From Bradyrhizobium sp. sGM-13 (GTDB taxonomy: Bacteria; Pseudomonadota; Alphaproteobacteria; Rhizobiales; Xanthobacteraceae): a DNA stretch of 64,000 bases. The number at the start of each line of letters is the position of its first letter. Positions within the stretch are counted from its first letter, which is position 1. The position numbers were made by a program, and so were the translations under genes. This document shows positions 8,296 to 18,735 of this stretch, in pieces. Under the pieces are notes generated by a model. That model did no database searches. It saw nothing but the letters and a program-made list of their open reading frames with translations, and was not told the origin of the DNA. Where the stretch lies: positions 1-64,000 of the forward strand of contig NZ_JAGWDK010000015.1 of assembly GCF_018398875.1 (NCBI RefSeq), written 5' to 3'.

Positions 8296-9219
8296 TCAGG
8301 CCTTTTGCAGAGTTTCAAAGTCGGCGCCTTCGGGCGCCGGCTTTATTTTTGGGCGCAGGATGAAATCGCGGATGACGGCCAGCGCGCGTTCGGGGGCATC
8401 ATTGACCACGCCGTGGCCGCAACCGGCAAAGCGCTCGAACTGCACGAGATGCGGTGGCAGCGCGGCGGCGATATCCGCCTGGCTCTCGATCGGATGTATC
8501 GGGTCGTCCTCGCCGCCGAGCACGAGTGTTGGGCAGCGGATGCGACCGAGATCCGGAAACATGTTGAACCTGTCGCTCTCGCCGTCGGGTCTTGCGAACC
8601 AGTGCAGCGCCACCTCCCGGCGATTGACCGCGCGTCTCGCCATGTCCGGATCGCGCGGCATTCGCGTATAGACCGGCGTGGCGAGCCGCAGCCAGGCGTC
8701 GCGCTCTGCCTGATCCAGGGGGCCTTCGGGCTCCAGAAACCGGCGCCGAGCCAGGGCACCCACTTCCGGCCCACCGAAGCGCTCAAACAGCGCTACGCGC
8801 CGTTCCCGATAGGAACCACCGGCGGCCTCGGTGCTGATGAGGATCAGTCTGGAAGGGTGATCCGGATGGCGCGTGGCATAGGCGAGTGCGACCATGCCGC
8901 CGAACGACGCGCCCAGGACGATCGGATCGACGATGCCAAGGGCATCGCAGAACGCGTGCACGTCGTCGCCCCACTGCGCCAAGGTCCAGCGCTCGCGCGG
9001 GCCGTCCTCGCTGCGGCCGTTGCCGCGGTGGTCGAGATAGATGATCTGCGCGACGTCGGCCAAGGCAGAGTAGGCGGGCCGGTAGATCGAGTGGTCGAAG
9101 CCTGGACCGCCATGGAGCATCAGCACAACCGGCTTTTCCCGCATTAGCGGGCCGTCAGGGACGAATTTCGCGCCCTCGACATCAAAGAACAGCCGGACTC
9201 CGTTCACGGACACGTGCAT
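8296..9219 (-). CDS. Alpha/beta hydrolase, proline iminopeptidase-like
   Basis: The 307-residue protein has the alpha/beta-hydrolase layout: an oxyanion-hole MLHGGPGFDHS segment (about 34-44), HRGNGRSEDG after strand 4, the nucleophile elbow GASFGGMVAL (Ser near 105), an acidic residue in the GGEDDPIHP segment (about 250) and a histidine in GCGHGVVND (about 274). The HGGPG signature points to the prolyl iminopeptidase/serine aminopeptidase subgroup, but substrates of this subgroup vary. It lies on the opposite strand between pal and cpoB, breaking the usual pal-cpoB pair. A GGGAG ribosome binding site supports the ATG at 9219. Its last codons overlap the apparent pal terminator. Confidence 0.85.
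   Translation of the reverse strand: MHVSVNGVRLFFDVEGAKFVPDGPLMREKPVVLMLHGGPGFDHSIYRPAYSALADVAQIIYLDHRGNGRSEDGPRERWTLAQWGDDVHAFCDALGIVDPIVLGASFGGMVALAYATRHPDHPSRLILISTEAAGGSYRERRVALFERFGGPEVGALARRRFLEPEGPLDQAERDAWLRLATPVYTRMPRDPDMARRAVNRREVALHWFARPDGESDRFNMFPDLGRIRCPTLVLGGEDDPIHPIESQADIAAALPPHLVQFERFAGCGHGVVNDAPERALAVIRDFILRPKIKPAPEGADFETLQKA
8318..8348 (+). terminator. Rho-independent terminator of pal
   Basis: An 11-base stem (AAGTCGGCGCC against GGCGCCGGCTT, one G-T pair) closes a TTCG tetraloop and is followed by TTATTTTT. It lies inside the 3' end of the convergent hydrolase gene. Confidence 0.8.
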
Positions 9220-9400
9220 CGGCGGGTCTCCCTCGATTTGTGAACGGTCGGCCGCGTCGGGCGGCTTGTCTTGAAGGGGATACTAAACCATACCGGGCTG
9301 CAGCGAACCGATTCGGGAACGCCAGTCACAATTCTGGCGTACTCCCTCTCTCAATGTGTTCTGCTTTCGTTTGACACGTGATTTTCGTCGTCAGGGCAAA

Positions 9401-10543
9401 ATGTCACTCAGATTCCTCAATGCTGCCGGCGCCGCGGCGATTGCCGCGATGCTGGCTTTGTCTGTGCAGCCCTCGGCCGCACAGATCACGTTCCCGTGGG
9501 AGCGTTCCCCGCAAGGCTCCCCGCAAGTCCAGGCGCAGTCCGACGACGCCGATCTGGAGATGCGGATCCAGCGGTTGGAAAACCAGCTCCGGCAACTGAC
9601 CGGCCAGAACGAGGAACTGCAATACCGCAACCGCCAGCTCGAAGAGCGGCTGCGCCAGCTCGGCGCCGCACCGCCGGCACCGGGCGGCCAGCCTCCGGCG
9701 GCGCAGCCCAGCGTGGCTGCCGCACCGCCTCCAGTTCAGCCCGGCCCGCCGCAGCAACAAGGCTATCCCCAACAAGCCTATCCGCAGCAGGGGGCTCGTC
9801 AGCCGCAGGGCTATCCGCAGGCCCAACCCGGCTATGACCGGCAACCGCAGATCGCATCACCGGCGCCGATCGTGCAGGAGCCGGCGCCGGCGGTCGGCGG
9901 CCGCCGCCGCGGCGATGCGTTCGACCCCAGCCAGAATCCCAACGCGCCCGGTGCGCCGCGTGCACTTGGCGGCGGCCAATTGCCGATCGGAAATGAAGCT
10001 TCGGTCGGCGCGCCCGGAGGACGCGGACCCGGTGAGCCGCTCAATCTCGGCGGTCCGCGCGATCCCGGTGGCGCCTTGCCGCCGCCCGCTGCAGCCGCAC
10101 CGCCGCCGCGCGGCCCGGGGCCCGGCGCCAGCGCCGCGCTGACCCCGTTGCCGCCCTCGGCCACGTCGAAGGACGAGTTCGATCTCGGCATCGGCTACAT
10201 GCAGCGCAAGGATTATGCGCTGGCCGAAGAGACCATGAAGAACTTTGCGCAGAAGTATCCGAGCGATCCGCTGATTGGAGATGCGCAATACTGGCTCGGC
10301 GAAAGCTATTTCCAGCGCCAGCAATATCGCGACGCCGCCGAAGCGTTCCTCGGCGTGACCACCAAGTTCGACAAATCAGGCAAGGCGCCAGACGCGCTCT
10401 TGCGGCTCGGGCAGTCGCTGGCGGCGCTGAAGGAAAAGGAAGCCGCCTGCGCGGCGCTCGGCGAGGTGACGCGGAAATATCCGCGCGCATCTGCCGGCGT
10501 CAAAGCCGCCGTCGATCGTGAGCAAAAGCGGGTTAAGTGCTAA
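9401..10543 (+). CDS. cpoB: Cell division coordinator CpoB (YbgF), TPR protein
   Basis: Periplasmic Tol-associated protein that coordinates peptidoglycan synthesis and outer-membrane constriction. From the ATG at 9401 it has 380 residues: a cleavable signal peptide ending near AQI, an N-terminal coiled coil (about 45-90, with LEMRIQRLENQLRQLTGQ), a long low-complexity Pro/Gln/Gly linker (about 95-255), and a C-terminal TPR domain (about 262-380) with YMQRKDYALAEETMKNFAQ and AQYWLGESYFQRQQYRDAA repeats. The linker is much longer than in E. coli. The frame extends upstream to 9356 without a better start. It is separated from pal by one opposite-strand gene. Confidence 0.9.
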   Translation: MSLRFLNAAGAAAIAAMLALSVQPSAAQITFPWERSPQGSPQVQAQSDDADLEMRIQRLENQLRQLTGQNEELQYRNRQLEERLRQLGAAPPAPGGQPPAAQPSVAAAPPPVQPGPPQQQGYPQQAYPQQGARQPQGYPQAQPGYDRQPQIASPAPIVQEPAPAVGGRRRGDAFDPSQNPNAPGAPRALGGGQLPIGNEASVGAPGGRGPGEPLNLGGPRDPGGALPPPAAAAPPPRGPGPGASAALTPLPPSATSKDEFDLGIGYMQRKDYALAEETMKNFAQKYPSDPLIGDAQYWLGESYFQRQQYRDAAEAFLGVTTKFDKSGKAPDALLRLGQSLAALKEKEAACAALGEVTRKYPRASAGVKAAVDREQKRVKC

Positions 10544-10547
10544 CAGC

Positions 10548-10582
10548 GTCTCTGCTGCGGTCCCGGTGGCCAAAGCAGAGAC
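10548..10582. terminator. Possible bidirectional terminator between cpoB and the catalase fusion
   Basis: A 9-base perfect inverted repeat GTCTCTGCT/AGCAGAGAC with a 17-base loop lies between the two convergent stop codons. There is no T-tract, so it is only a candidate. Confidence 0.4.
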
Positions 10583-10598
10583 CAGTTGCAACTTGCTG

Positions 10599-11870
10599 TT
10601 ATTGTTCGGCCTGCTCGATCGCAGCCGGCATCTTCGCCACCGACATCAGCGACCGCGCCACCTGGTTGAGCAGCTGATCCGAATTTTCTTCTTCGGCGAG
10701 CGACTTTGACAACAGGGCGACGACCGCGCTGTGGCGCAATTGCTGGGCGAGATTCTTCGCTGTTGTGTAGGCGGAGATCTCGTAGTGCTCTACGCGCTGG
10801 GCGGCGCCAATCAGCGCCAGATCGGCCGCGGCGTCTTCCTTTTCCTCGCCTTCGGCCATGACCTCCTGGCCTTCCTCGACAAGCCCCATCATGCCTTTGC
10901 AGGGTTTCGCGCGGGCTGTCTTGCCGAGCAGTTCGAAGCACTCGTTGATACGTTCGACCTGGTTCTCGGTTTCGGCGAGATGCTGCTCGAACAGTTCACG
11001 CAATTGATCAAAGCGCGCCGCTTCGGCCATTTTCGGAAGCGCCTTGGTGAGCTGCTTCTCGGCATGTAGGATGTCGCGGAGCTCATCGATCAAGAGATCG
11101 TCGAGACCGGCCTGATCGACCGGCGGCGAACTTTCCGTGACGATGACCGTACCGGCGCCCGGTTCGGCCTGAATGGCCGGAGATTCCGTGAATACCCAGC
11201 CGTTGCCCTCGTTCCAGGGGCCGCGCGTGTCGATTTCGCCATGCTCGCCGGTGCCGGTGGAATCGTTGAAGAACTGGTCGACCAATCCCGGCGTTGGCGC
11301 AATGCGGCCGACGCTAAAGGCCGGCTTGTTCATGCTTTCGAGCGCCAGGGCGAACGCCTTCATGTGGGTGATCTCGCGGGTCATCAGGAACTGCAGAGCG
11401 TCCTTGGTGCCGGCATCGTCGCAGAAATTGATCAGCCGCTCGTAGACGATCTTGGCGCGCGCCTCGGCCGCGATGTTGCTGCGCAGGTCAACATCGAGTT
11501 CGCCGGTGATCTTCAGATAATCAGCCGTCCACGGGTTACCTTGCGAGTTGAACAGGTTGATCCCGCCACCGCCCGCAATGGCGATGAGCGGATCGGCTTC
11601 CGCGGCCTGGCGGTCGAATTTCGTCGGCTTGAGATGCATGCGCGCCAAGGTACCGACGACTTCGAGATGGCTGAGTTCCTCGGTGCCGATATCCATCAGC
11701 AGGTCCTTGCGGTCTGGATCCTCGCAATTGAGTCCCTGTATCGAATACTGCATCGCGGCGGCGAGTTCGCCGTTTGCGCCGCCGAACTGCTCAAGGAGCA
11801 TATTGCCAAAGCGGGGATCGGGTTCGTCCACCCGAACGGTGAACATCAGTTTCTTGACGTGGTGATACAT
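10599..11870 (-). CDS. Manganese catalase fused to a DUF892 (YciE/YciF) ferritin-like domain
   Basis: Two di-metal four-helix-bundle families are joined in one 423-residue chain. Residues 1 to about 230 match non-haem manganese catalase: Glu35 in GANGELAAAM, Glu65/His68 in GTEELSHLE, Glu136 in AAEARAKIVYE, and Glu166/His169 in REITHMKAF are the expected metal-ligand positions. A linker follows (about 231-254), then residues 255 to about 410 match the DUF892/YciE-YciF stress family, with LLIDELRDILHAEKQL, LAETENQVERINECFELLG and VEHYEISAYTTAK. Expected activity is H2O2 disproportionation in the cytoplasm; the role of the second domain is unknown. The gene is monocistronic and convergent with cpoB. 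Confidence 0.85.
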   Translation of the reverse strand: MYHHVKKLMFTVRVDEPDPRFGNMLLEQFGGANGELAAAMQYSIQGLNCEDPDRKDLLMDIGTEELSHLEVVGTLARMHLKPTKFDRQAAEADPLIAIAGGGGINLFNSQGNPWTADYLKITGELDVDLRSNIAAEARAKIVYERLINFCDDAGTKDALQFLMTREITHMKAFALALESMNKPAFSVGRIAPTPGLVDQFFNDSTGTGEHGEIDTRGPWNEGNGWVFTESPAIQAEPGAGTVIVTESSPPVDQAGLDDLLIDELRDILHAEKQLTKALPKMAEAARFDQLRELFEQHLAETENQVERINECFELLGKTARAKPCKGMMGLVEEGQEVMAEGEEKEDAAADLALIGAAQRVEHYEISAYTTAKNLAQQLRHSAVVALLSKSLAEEENSDQLLNQVARSLMSVAKMPAAIEQAEQ

Positions 11871-12081
11871 GGAGAGCCTCGACGGTTAGGATGAAGAATC
11901 CCGAACGGCACGCTCTGCGCTTTGTTCCTAAACCAATGCGTGTGGTCGCAGCGACGTCCCAGCTCAATCGGAAGCTCGATTGGCAGCAGTTTCCTGGCAG
12001 CAGTTTGACGGGAGTGCCAAGTGCCTTGCGGTAATCGGCAGATCGCTCCAAACATAGAGTTTTCATGGCGTTGGCAGGGCT

Positions 12082-13113
12082 ATGCCTAATTTCGACCGAT
12101 CTCCCATTTCAGCAAGCGAGGCGAAACGCCTGTTCGCAGACTGGAAGGCTGCGCCCGCGCTCGTGCTGGCGGTGTCCGGCGGGCCCGACTCGATTGCACT
12201 GATGTGGCTTGCCGCGCGATGGCGACGCTCGCTCACGCGGGGGCCGCGCCTGATCGCCGTTACTGTCGACCACGGCTTGCGGCCGGAGGCCGCGCGCGAG
12301 GCGCGCGAGGTCAAGCGTCTCGCCCGCTCGCTCGATCTGCCCCATCGCACGCTGCGCTGGACCGGCACCAAGCCGAAAACCGGATTGCCGGCTGCAGCGC
12401 GGGAGGCGCGCTATCGCCTGCTGGCGAAAGCTGCGCGGGCGAGCGGCGCGACGCACATCCTCACCGCGCATACCCGCGACGATCAGGCCGAGACACTGTT
12501 GATGCGGATGCTGCGCGGGAGCGGCATCGCCGGTCTTGCGGCGATGGCGCGCGAGACCGAGCGCGATGGTGTGTGGCTGGCGCGGCCGTTGCTGGACATC
12601 CCGAAATCGCAGCTCGTTGCGACGTTGGACAAGGCAAAGATCGCCTTTGCCGACGACCCCACCAATCGCGACATGAGCTTCACGCGGCCGCGGCTGCGTG
12701 CATTGATGCCGGCTTTGGCAGAGGAGGGCGGTGACAGCCGAAACCTGGCGCGGGTGGCTTCAAGGCTAGCGCGGGCGAATGCCGCGATTGAAGTGCTGGC
12801 CGATGGCGCCGAGCGCTATCTCGCCGTGAGAGATCGTGATGATGCCACGCGTTTCGGGTTCGATGCCCAGGCGTTTGCCGGTCTGCCCGAGGAAATCCGG
12901 CTTCGGCTGCTCAAGCGCGCGATTGATCGGGTCGGTCACGAAGGACCCGCGGAACTCGGCAAGGTCGAGGCGCTGCTAACAGTACTGGACAACGCCATTG
13001 CGAACGGCCAAAAGCAATCAAGACTGAAACAGACGCTTGCCGGAGCCGCAATCAGCCTTACCGGAGGCCGAATTTATATCGATGCAGCGCCGCCGCGGGG
13101 TAGCCGGGCGTGA
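12082..13113 (+). CDS. tilS: tRNA(Ile)-lysidine synthase TilS
   Basis: Converts C34 of the CAU-anticodon tRNA-Ile to lysidine using ATP and lysine, so the tRNA reads AUA. The PP-loop ATPase motif SGGPDS is at about residues 33-38, followed by TVDHGLRPEAAREA and the AHTRDDQAETLLMRMLRGSG segment (about 130-150). At 343 residues it is shorter than E. coli TilS and ends shortly after the first C-terminal region. It is immediately upstream of ftsH, the usual alphaproteobacterial order after tol-pal-cpoB. Confidence 0.93.
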   Translation: MPNFDRSPISASEAKRLFADWKAAPALVLAVSGGPDSIALMWLAARWRRSLTRGPRLIAVTVDHGLRPEAAREAREVKRLARSLDLPHRTLRWTGTKPKTGLPAAAREARYRLLAKAARASGATHILTAHTRDDQAETLLMRMLRGSGIAGLAAMARETERDGVWLARPLLDIPKSQLVATLDKAKIAFADDPTNRDMSFTRPRLRALMPALAEEGGDSRNLARVASRLARANAAIEVLADGAERYLAVRDRDDATRFGFDAQAFAGLPEEIRLRLLKRAIDRVGHEGPAELGKVEALLTVLDNAIANGQKQSRLKQTLAGAAISLTGGRIYIDAAPPRGSRA

Positions 13114-13248
13114 GAAGCGTTCCTATCTCCCAATATGCGGTAGTATCGGGACGAAGAGCCTTAACCACCCCGGAAAAACCCCGGCCTTTTGCGCCATTTT
13201 TTGACCGGGAATCGCGTTAAGATGCGTTAAATAGTCCCGTGTGGTTCC

Positions 13249-13277
13249 CTTGGCATTGACCCGGGCGCCACCTAGAT
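13249..13277 (+). promoter_or_regulatory. Possible heat-shock (RpoH-type) promoter of ftsH
   Basis: CTTGGCA followed after a suitable spacing by CCTAGAT resembles alphaproteobacterial RpoH promoters (CTTG and a CC-TAT-like -10). It lies about 105 bases before ftsH, a known heat-shock gene in other bacteria. The -10 match is imperfect. Confidence 0.3.
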
Positions 13278-13381
13278 TGGGTGCAGTGGACCGGGGATTC
13301 TCGCCTCACTACCCAAGGAATATTCTAGGGTTACTACCAAGGACATAGGGCCGCGATCCGCGCGACCACGAAGGAAGATCA

Positions 13382-15304
<1,923 letters not shown>

Positions 15305-15327
15305 GCGGCGCTCAATTCTGAACAACG

Positions 15328-15357
15328 AAAACGCGGCGGTGACGCCGCGTTTTTTTG
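15328..15357 (+). terminator. Rho-independent terminator of ftsH
   Basis: An 11-base perfect stem AAAACGCGGCG/CGCCGCGTTTT with a GTGA loop is followed by a run of T. Confidence 0.9.
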
Positions 15358-15359
15358 TG

Positions 15360-15560
15360 CTAAGGCGCCGCGGCTGGTGCTCCGAGGTGTACAGCCAGAA
15401 TGTGTTCCGGCGTCTCCATCACCTCGATGGTCTGCCCATCGCCGCCGACAAAAGCCAGCACGGTGCGCTCGCCGTCGCGCGACATGCTGCCGACGAGCGC
15501 GATGTTGATATGGATGGGCTGCCCCGTCTCGAACCTCGTGCATTGAATCCAGAAGCGCAT
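15360..15560 (-). CDS. Small conserved-looking protein of unknown function
   Basis: A 66-residue protein beginning MRFWIQCTRFETGQPIHINI. The ATG at 15560 is preceded by an AAGGAG-like ribosome binding site; the open frame extends to 15611 but without a site. No signal peptide, membrane segment or known motif is seen. The alternating hydrophobic pattern (HINIALVGSM, RTVLAFVGG, IEVMETPEHILAV) suggests a small beta-sheet protein. Function not recognised. It converges on ftsH and ends just beyond the ftsH terminator. Confidence 0.6.
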   Translation of the reverse strand: MRFWIQCTRFETGQPIHINIALVGSMSRDGERTVLAFVGGDGQTIEVMETPEHILAVHLGAPAAAP

Positions 15561-15603
15561 TGCGGTCTCCTTCGATCTGCCGCCGTGATCATAAAGCTGT
15601 AGT

Positions 15604-15692
15604 TTGGGCAAAGCGAAGCGTGCCCACCATCACTTCGAAGATTTCGGAGAAATGGTGGGCACGGCGCTAAGCGCGCCTTTGCCCACCCTACG
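15604..15692. repeat. Dispersed inverted repeat (family C, GGGCAAAG...CTTTGCCC)
   Basis: The segment starts with GGGCAAAGCGAAGCGTGCCC and ends with a near-complementary GGGCACGGCGCTAAGCGCGC-CTTTGCCCACCCTACG arm around a short centre. A related copy occurs at 51453-51546. Reading frames through it give the MGKAKRAHHH-type peptides that are often misannotated as genes in Bradyrhizobium. Confidence 0.7.
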
Positions 15693-15708
15693 CGGCAGCA
15701 ATTTCGCG

Positions 15709-18066
15709 CTACACCGTGGCCCGCAATTCGCGGGCCGCGGCGACCATGTTGGCGAGCGCGGGGCGGACCTCCTCCCATTTGCGCGTCTTCAATCCGCAAT
15801 CCGGATTGATCCAAAGCTGGGTGTCGCTGAGCCGCTCTCGCGCCAGCTTGAGCAGGCCGGTCATTTCGCCGATCTCGGGCACCCGCGGCGAATGGATGTC
15901 GTAGACGCCGGGGCCGATTTCGTTCGGATAGCGGTAATCCCTGAACGCATCGAGCAGCTCCATCTTCGAACGCGAGGTCTCGATCGAGATCACGTCGGCG
16001 TCCATCGCGCCGATCGCGCCGATAATGTCGTTGAACTCCGAGTAGCACATGTGGGTATGGATCTGCGTCTCGTCGCGCACGCCGGACGAACAGAGGCGGA
16101 AGGCGTCGACGGCCCAGTCCAGATAGGCCTGCCATTCGGATTTGCGCAGCGGCAGGCCCTCCCGCAGCGCTGCCTCGTCGATCTGGATCATGCCGGCGCC
16201 GGCAGCTTCGAGATCTGTAACCTCGTCGCGGATCGCGAGCGCGATCTGCCGGCAGGCTTCGCTGCGTGGAATGTCGTCGCGGACAAACGACCAGTTCAGG
16301 ATGGTGACGGGCCCAGTGAGCATCGCCTTCATCGGCTTCTTCGTCAGCGACTGGGCATATTGCCACCACTCGACCGTCATCGGCTTCGGCCGAGAGACAT
16401 CGCCGAACAAGACCGGCGGGCGAACGTAGCGCGATCCGTAGGATTGCACCCAGCCGTGCGTGGTGAAAACGAAGCCCGCGAGCTGTTCACCGAAATACTG
16501 CACCATGTCGTTGCGCTCGAACTCGCCATGCACGAGCACGTCGAGCCCGATATTTTCCTGCCAGCGCACGGTGCGGGCGGTCTGGTTCTGCAGATAGAGC
16601 TTATAGGCTTCGTCCGTGAGGGCGCCCTTGGCGTGAGCGGAGCGGGCATTCCTGACGTCGGCGGTTTGCGGGAAGGAGCCGATGGTCGTGGTTGGGAACG
16701 CCGGCAGGTTGAAGCGCTCGCGCTGAACGGTGGCGCGTTTAGCGAAGATGTTGGAGCGGAAGCGCATCGGTTCATTGATGCCGGCAACGCGTGCCGCGAC
16801 CTTCGCATCGTGAATGCGCGGCGAGGCCTTGCGGGAGGTCGCCGCCTGGTCTGATGCCTTCAGGTTGGCTTCGACTGCTCTGCGGCTATCGGCGAGTGCC
16901 GTTCCGAGCGTGGCCAGTTCCTCGAGCTTCTGTATCGAAAACGCGAGCCAGCTCTTGATTTCGGGATCGAGCCCGGTCTCCAGCGCCAGATCGATCGGGA
17001 CATGCAGTAGCGAGCAGGAGGGGGCGATCTGCACACGATGCTTGCCGAATTTGGCGATTGCGGGCTCGAGCCGGTCGAGAAGCCGGCTCAAATCCGCGCG
17101 CCAGATGTTACGGCCATCGATGATTCCGAGCGACAGCACGCGGTTATCAGGGAAGCCTGCAAGCTCGTCGATCTGCTCCGGCGCGCGCACGAGGTCGAGA
17201 TGCAGGCCGGCGACGGGCAGGGATAGCGCGGTGTCGCGGTTGGCGCCGAGACCGCCGAAATAGGTCGTCAGCATTATCTTGAGCTGAGGCACTGCGCTCG
17301 CGATCTCCGCATAGGCGTAATGTAGCGCCTGCCGGGCGACGATATCGAGGTCGAGCACGAGACACGGCTCGTCGATCTGTACCCATTCCGCGCCCCGATA
17401 GGCAAGTTCGCGCAGTACCTCGATGTAAACCGGCAGCAAGCGATCAAGCAGGGACAGCGGATTGAAACCGGCATCCTTGCTCTTGGCGAGTTTGAGAAAC
17501 GTGACGGGGCCGACCAGCACGGGGCGGGTTTGATAGCCCAGCGCTTTCGCTTCCTCGTACTCCTCGATCGGCTTACGCGAGGCGAGGGTGAACTGCTGAT
17601 CCTTCGCCAGCTCGGGCACCATGTAGTGGTAGTTGGTGTCAAACCATTTTGTCATCTCGAGCGCCGGCACGCCGTGCGCATCGTCACGCCCGTGACCGGC
17701 ATGGCCGCAGCTCGCCTCATGCGGCCTGCCTTGCGCGCCGCGGGCCATCGCGAAGTAAGTCGCAAGCGAGACCGGCCCGCCGTTCCAGCGATAGATTTCC
17801 GGGATTGCGCCGACCATCACGGATGTGTCGAGCACCTGGTCGTAGAACGAGAAATCGTTCGACGGGATCACGCTAACGCCGAGTTTTTTCTGGCGCGCCC
17901 AGTTGGCAGCGCGAAGCCCGACGCCGGTTTCTATCAGCGCCTTCTCGTCGGTTGCGCCGGACCAGAAACTCTCTAGCGCGAATTTCAGCTCGCGGCGCGG
18001 ACCGATGCGCGGCGTTCCGAGGGAGGCAACGGGAAGTGAAGAAGTGGAGATGGTGGAAGAAGACAT
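15709..18066 (-). CDS. metE: Cobalamin-independent methionine synthase MetE
   Basis: Transfers the methyl group of 5-methyltetrahydropteroyltri-glutamate to homocysteine without B12. The 785-residue length is normal. The N-terminal barrel starts with GTPRIGPRRELKFALESFW; the catalytic C-terminal barrel shows FPTTTIGSFPQT, NDMVQYFGEQL, the zinc-ligand motifs HTHMCYSEFND and NPDCGLKTRKW, and IQIDEAALREGLPLR. The ATG at 18066 is chosen because the family N terminus begins there; the frame runs on into the riboswitch region. It is controlled by a cobalamin riboswitch on the same strand and is divergent from nrdAB. Confidence 0.97.
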   Translation of the reverse strand: MSSSTISTSSLPVASLGTPRIGPRRELKFALESFWSGATDEKALIETGVGLRAANWARQKKLGVSVIPSNDFSFYDQVLDTSVMVGAIPEIYRWNGGPVSLATYFAMARGAQGRPHEASCGHAGHGRDDAHGVPALEMTKWFDTNYHYMVPELAKDQQFTLASRKPIEEYEEAKALGYQTRPVLVGPVTFLKLAKSKDAGFNPLSLLDRLLPVYIEVLRELAYRGAEWVQIDEPCLVLDLDIVARQALHYAYAEIASAVPQLKIMLTTYFGGLGANRDTALSLPVAGLHLDLVRAPEQIDELAGFPDNRVLSLGIIDGRNIWRADLSRLLDRLEPAIAKFGKHRVQIAPSCSLLHVPIDLALETGLDPEIKSWLAFSIQKLEELATLGTALADSRRAVEANLKASDQAATSRKASPRIHDAKVAARVAGINEPMRFRSNIFAKRATVQRERFNLPAFPTTTIGSFPQTADVRNARSAHAKGALTDEAYKLYLQNQTARTVRWQENIGLDVLVHGEFERNDMVQYFGEQLAGFVFTTHGWVQSYGSRYVRPPVLFGDVSRPKPMTVEWWQYAQSLTKKPMKAMLTGPVTILNWSFVRDDIPRSEACRQIALAIRDEVTDLEAAGAGMIQIDEAALREGLPLRKSEWQAYLDWAVDAFRLCSSGVRDETQIHTHMCYSEFNDIIGAIGAMDADVISIETSRSKMELLDAFRDYRYPNEIGPGVYDIHSPRVPEIGEMTGLLKLARERLSDTQLWINPDCGLKTRKWEEVRPALANMVAAARELRATV

Positions 18067-18075
18067 TGGCTTAAC

Positions 18076-18091
18076 CCCAAAAGTTGGGGGC
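18076..18091 (-). promoter_or_regulatory. Hairpin just before the metE start
   Basis: CCCCAAAAGTTGGGG folds into a short stem (CCCCAA/TTGGGG) about 10 bases upstream of the metE ATG, overlapping where the ribosome binding site should lie. It may be part of the riboswitch expression platform, acting by hiding the initiation region. Confidence 0.4.
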
Positions 18092-18189
18092 AAAGGCCGA
18101 AGTGACACGTCTGGATTTTCGCGAACGGCAGAGCGCGCGCGGAAAATCGCAACCGCACCACCGGGACACCCCGCCCGAGGACGTGTATG

Positions 18190-18395
18190 TTGTCGAGGCA
18201 GGTCTCCTGGCTCGCGGGTCAATGCTGCTGTCCGGCCTTCCCGAAACCTCGTGAGGTCTCAGTGACTTTGTTGGACAGCGGCTCGCCGCTTACAGTTGCG
18301 GGGGCAGCTCCGGCTTTGGCTTTTCGGCCGCACCGGCTTCCCTCTTAGCTTCGGAAGAACGTCTCCCGAAGAACCACGACGGGTCCACTTATCGG
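18190..18395 (-). ncRNA. Cobalamin (B12) riboswitch controlling metE
   Basis: Read on the minus strand, the conserved elements occur in order: CTAAGAGGGAAGCCGGTG (18331-18348), the GCTGCCCCCGCAACTGTAAGC core (about 18288-18308) and the B12 box AGCCAGGAGACCTGCC (18197-18212). The metE ATG is 131 bases beyond the box. Repression of the B12-independent enzyme when adenosylcobalamin is plentiful is the established role of such elements. The outer borders are approximate. Confidence 0.95.
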
Positions 18396-18539
18396 CAACG
18401 CGGCGGGCACGTCAACTCGGCGACATTCACCGGCGCGTTGTCATTGTTGTTCACAGCCGCGGGTTCCGTCGCCGAAATTCTTGAACATCGCCCGCTCGCC
18501 CCATTGACAGCCGGATGCGAATAGCACCAGATGTAGCCG

Positions 18540-18735
18540 TCACGGTCCGCCATGGCCCAACACATGGTGGCTAAGAGGGAAGCCGGTGTATCGCGAAAGC
18601 TGCGAAAATCCGGCGCTGCCCCCGCAACTGTAAGCAGTGAGTTGTTTCCGAATCTAACGTCACTGATGCGGCACCGCATTGGGAAGACACGGGGATAATT
18701 GCGACCTGCGAGCCAGGAGACCTGCCGCGACACCG
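18540..18735 (+). ncRNA. Cobalamin (B12) riboswitch controlling nrdAB
   Basis: On the plus strand the same ordered elements are seen: CTAAGAGGGAAGCCGGTG (18571-18588), CTGCCCCCGCAACTGTAAGC (about 18616-18635) and the B12 box AGCCAGGAGACCTGCC (18711-18726), 133 bases before the nrdA start. The placement predicts shut-off of the class Ia ribonucleotide reductase when B12, and hence the B12-dependent class II enzyme, is available. Confidence 0.95.

Noticed and set aside
13217..13230. CtrA-like sequence TTAA-N6-TTAA upstream of ftsH
   Set aside because: The spacer is six bases rather than the seven required by the CtrA consensus.
15604..16854. Long plus-strand open frame across metE
   Set aside because: It is antisense to metE, which has clear motifs, and begins in an intergenic repeat; its composition is that of a shadow frame in GC-rich DNA.
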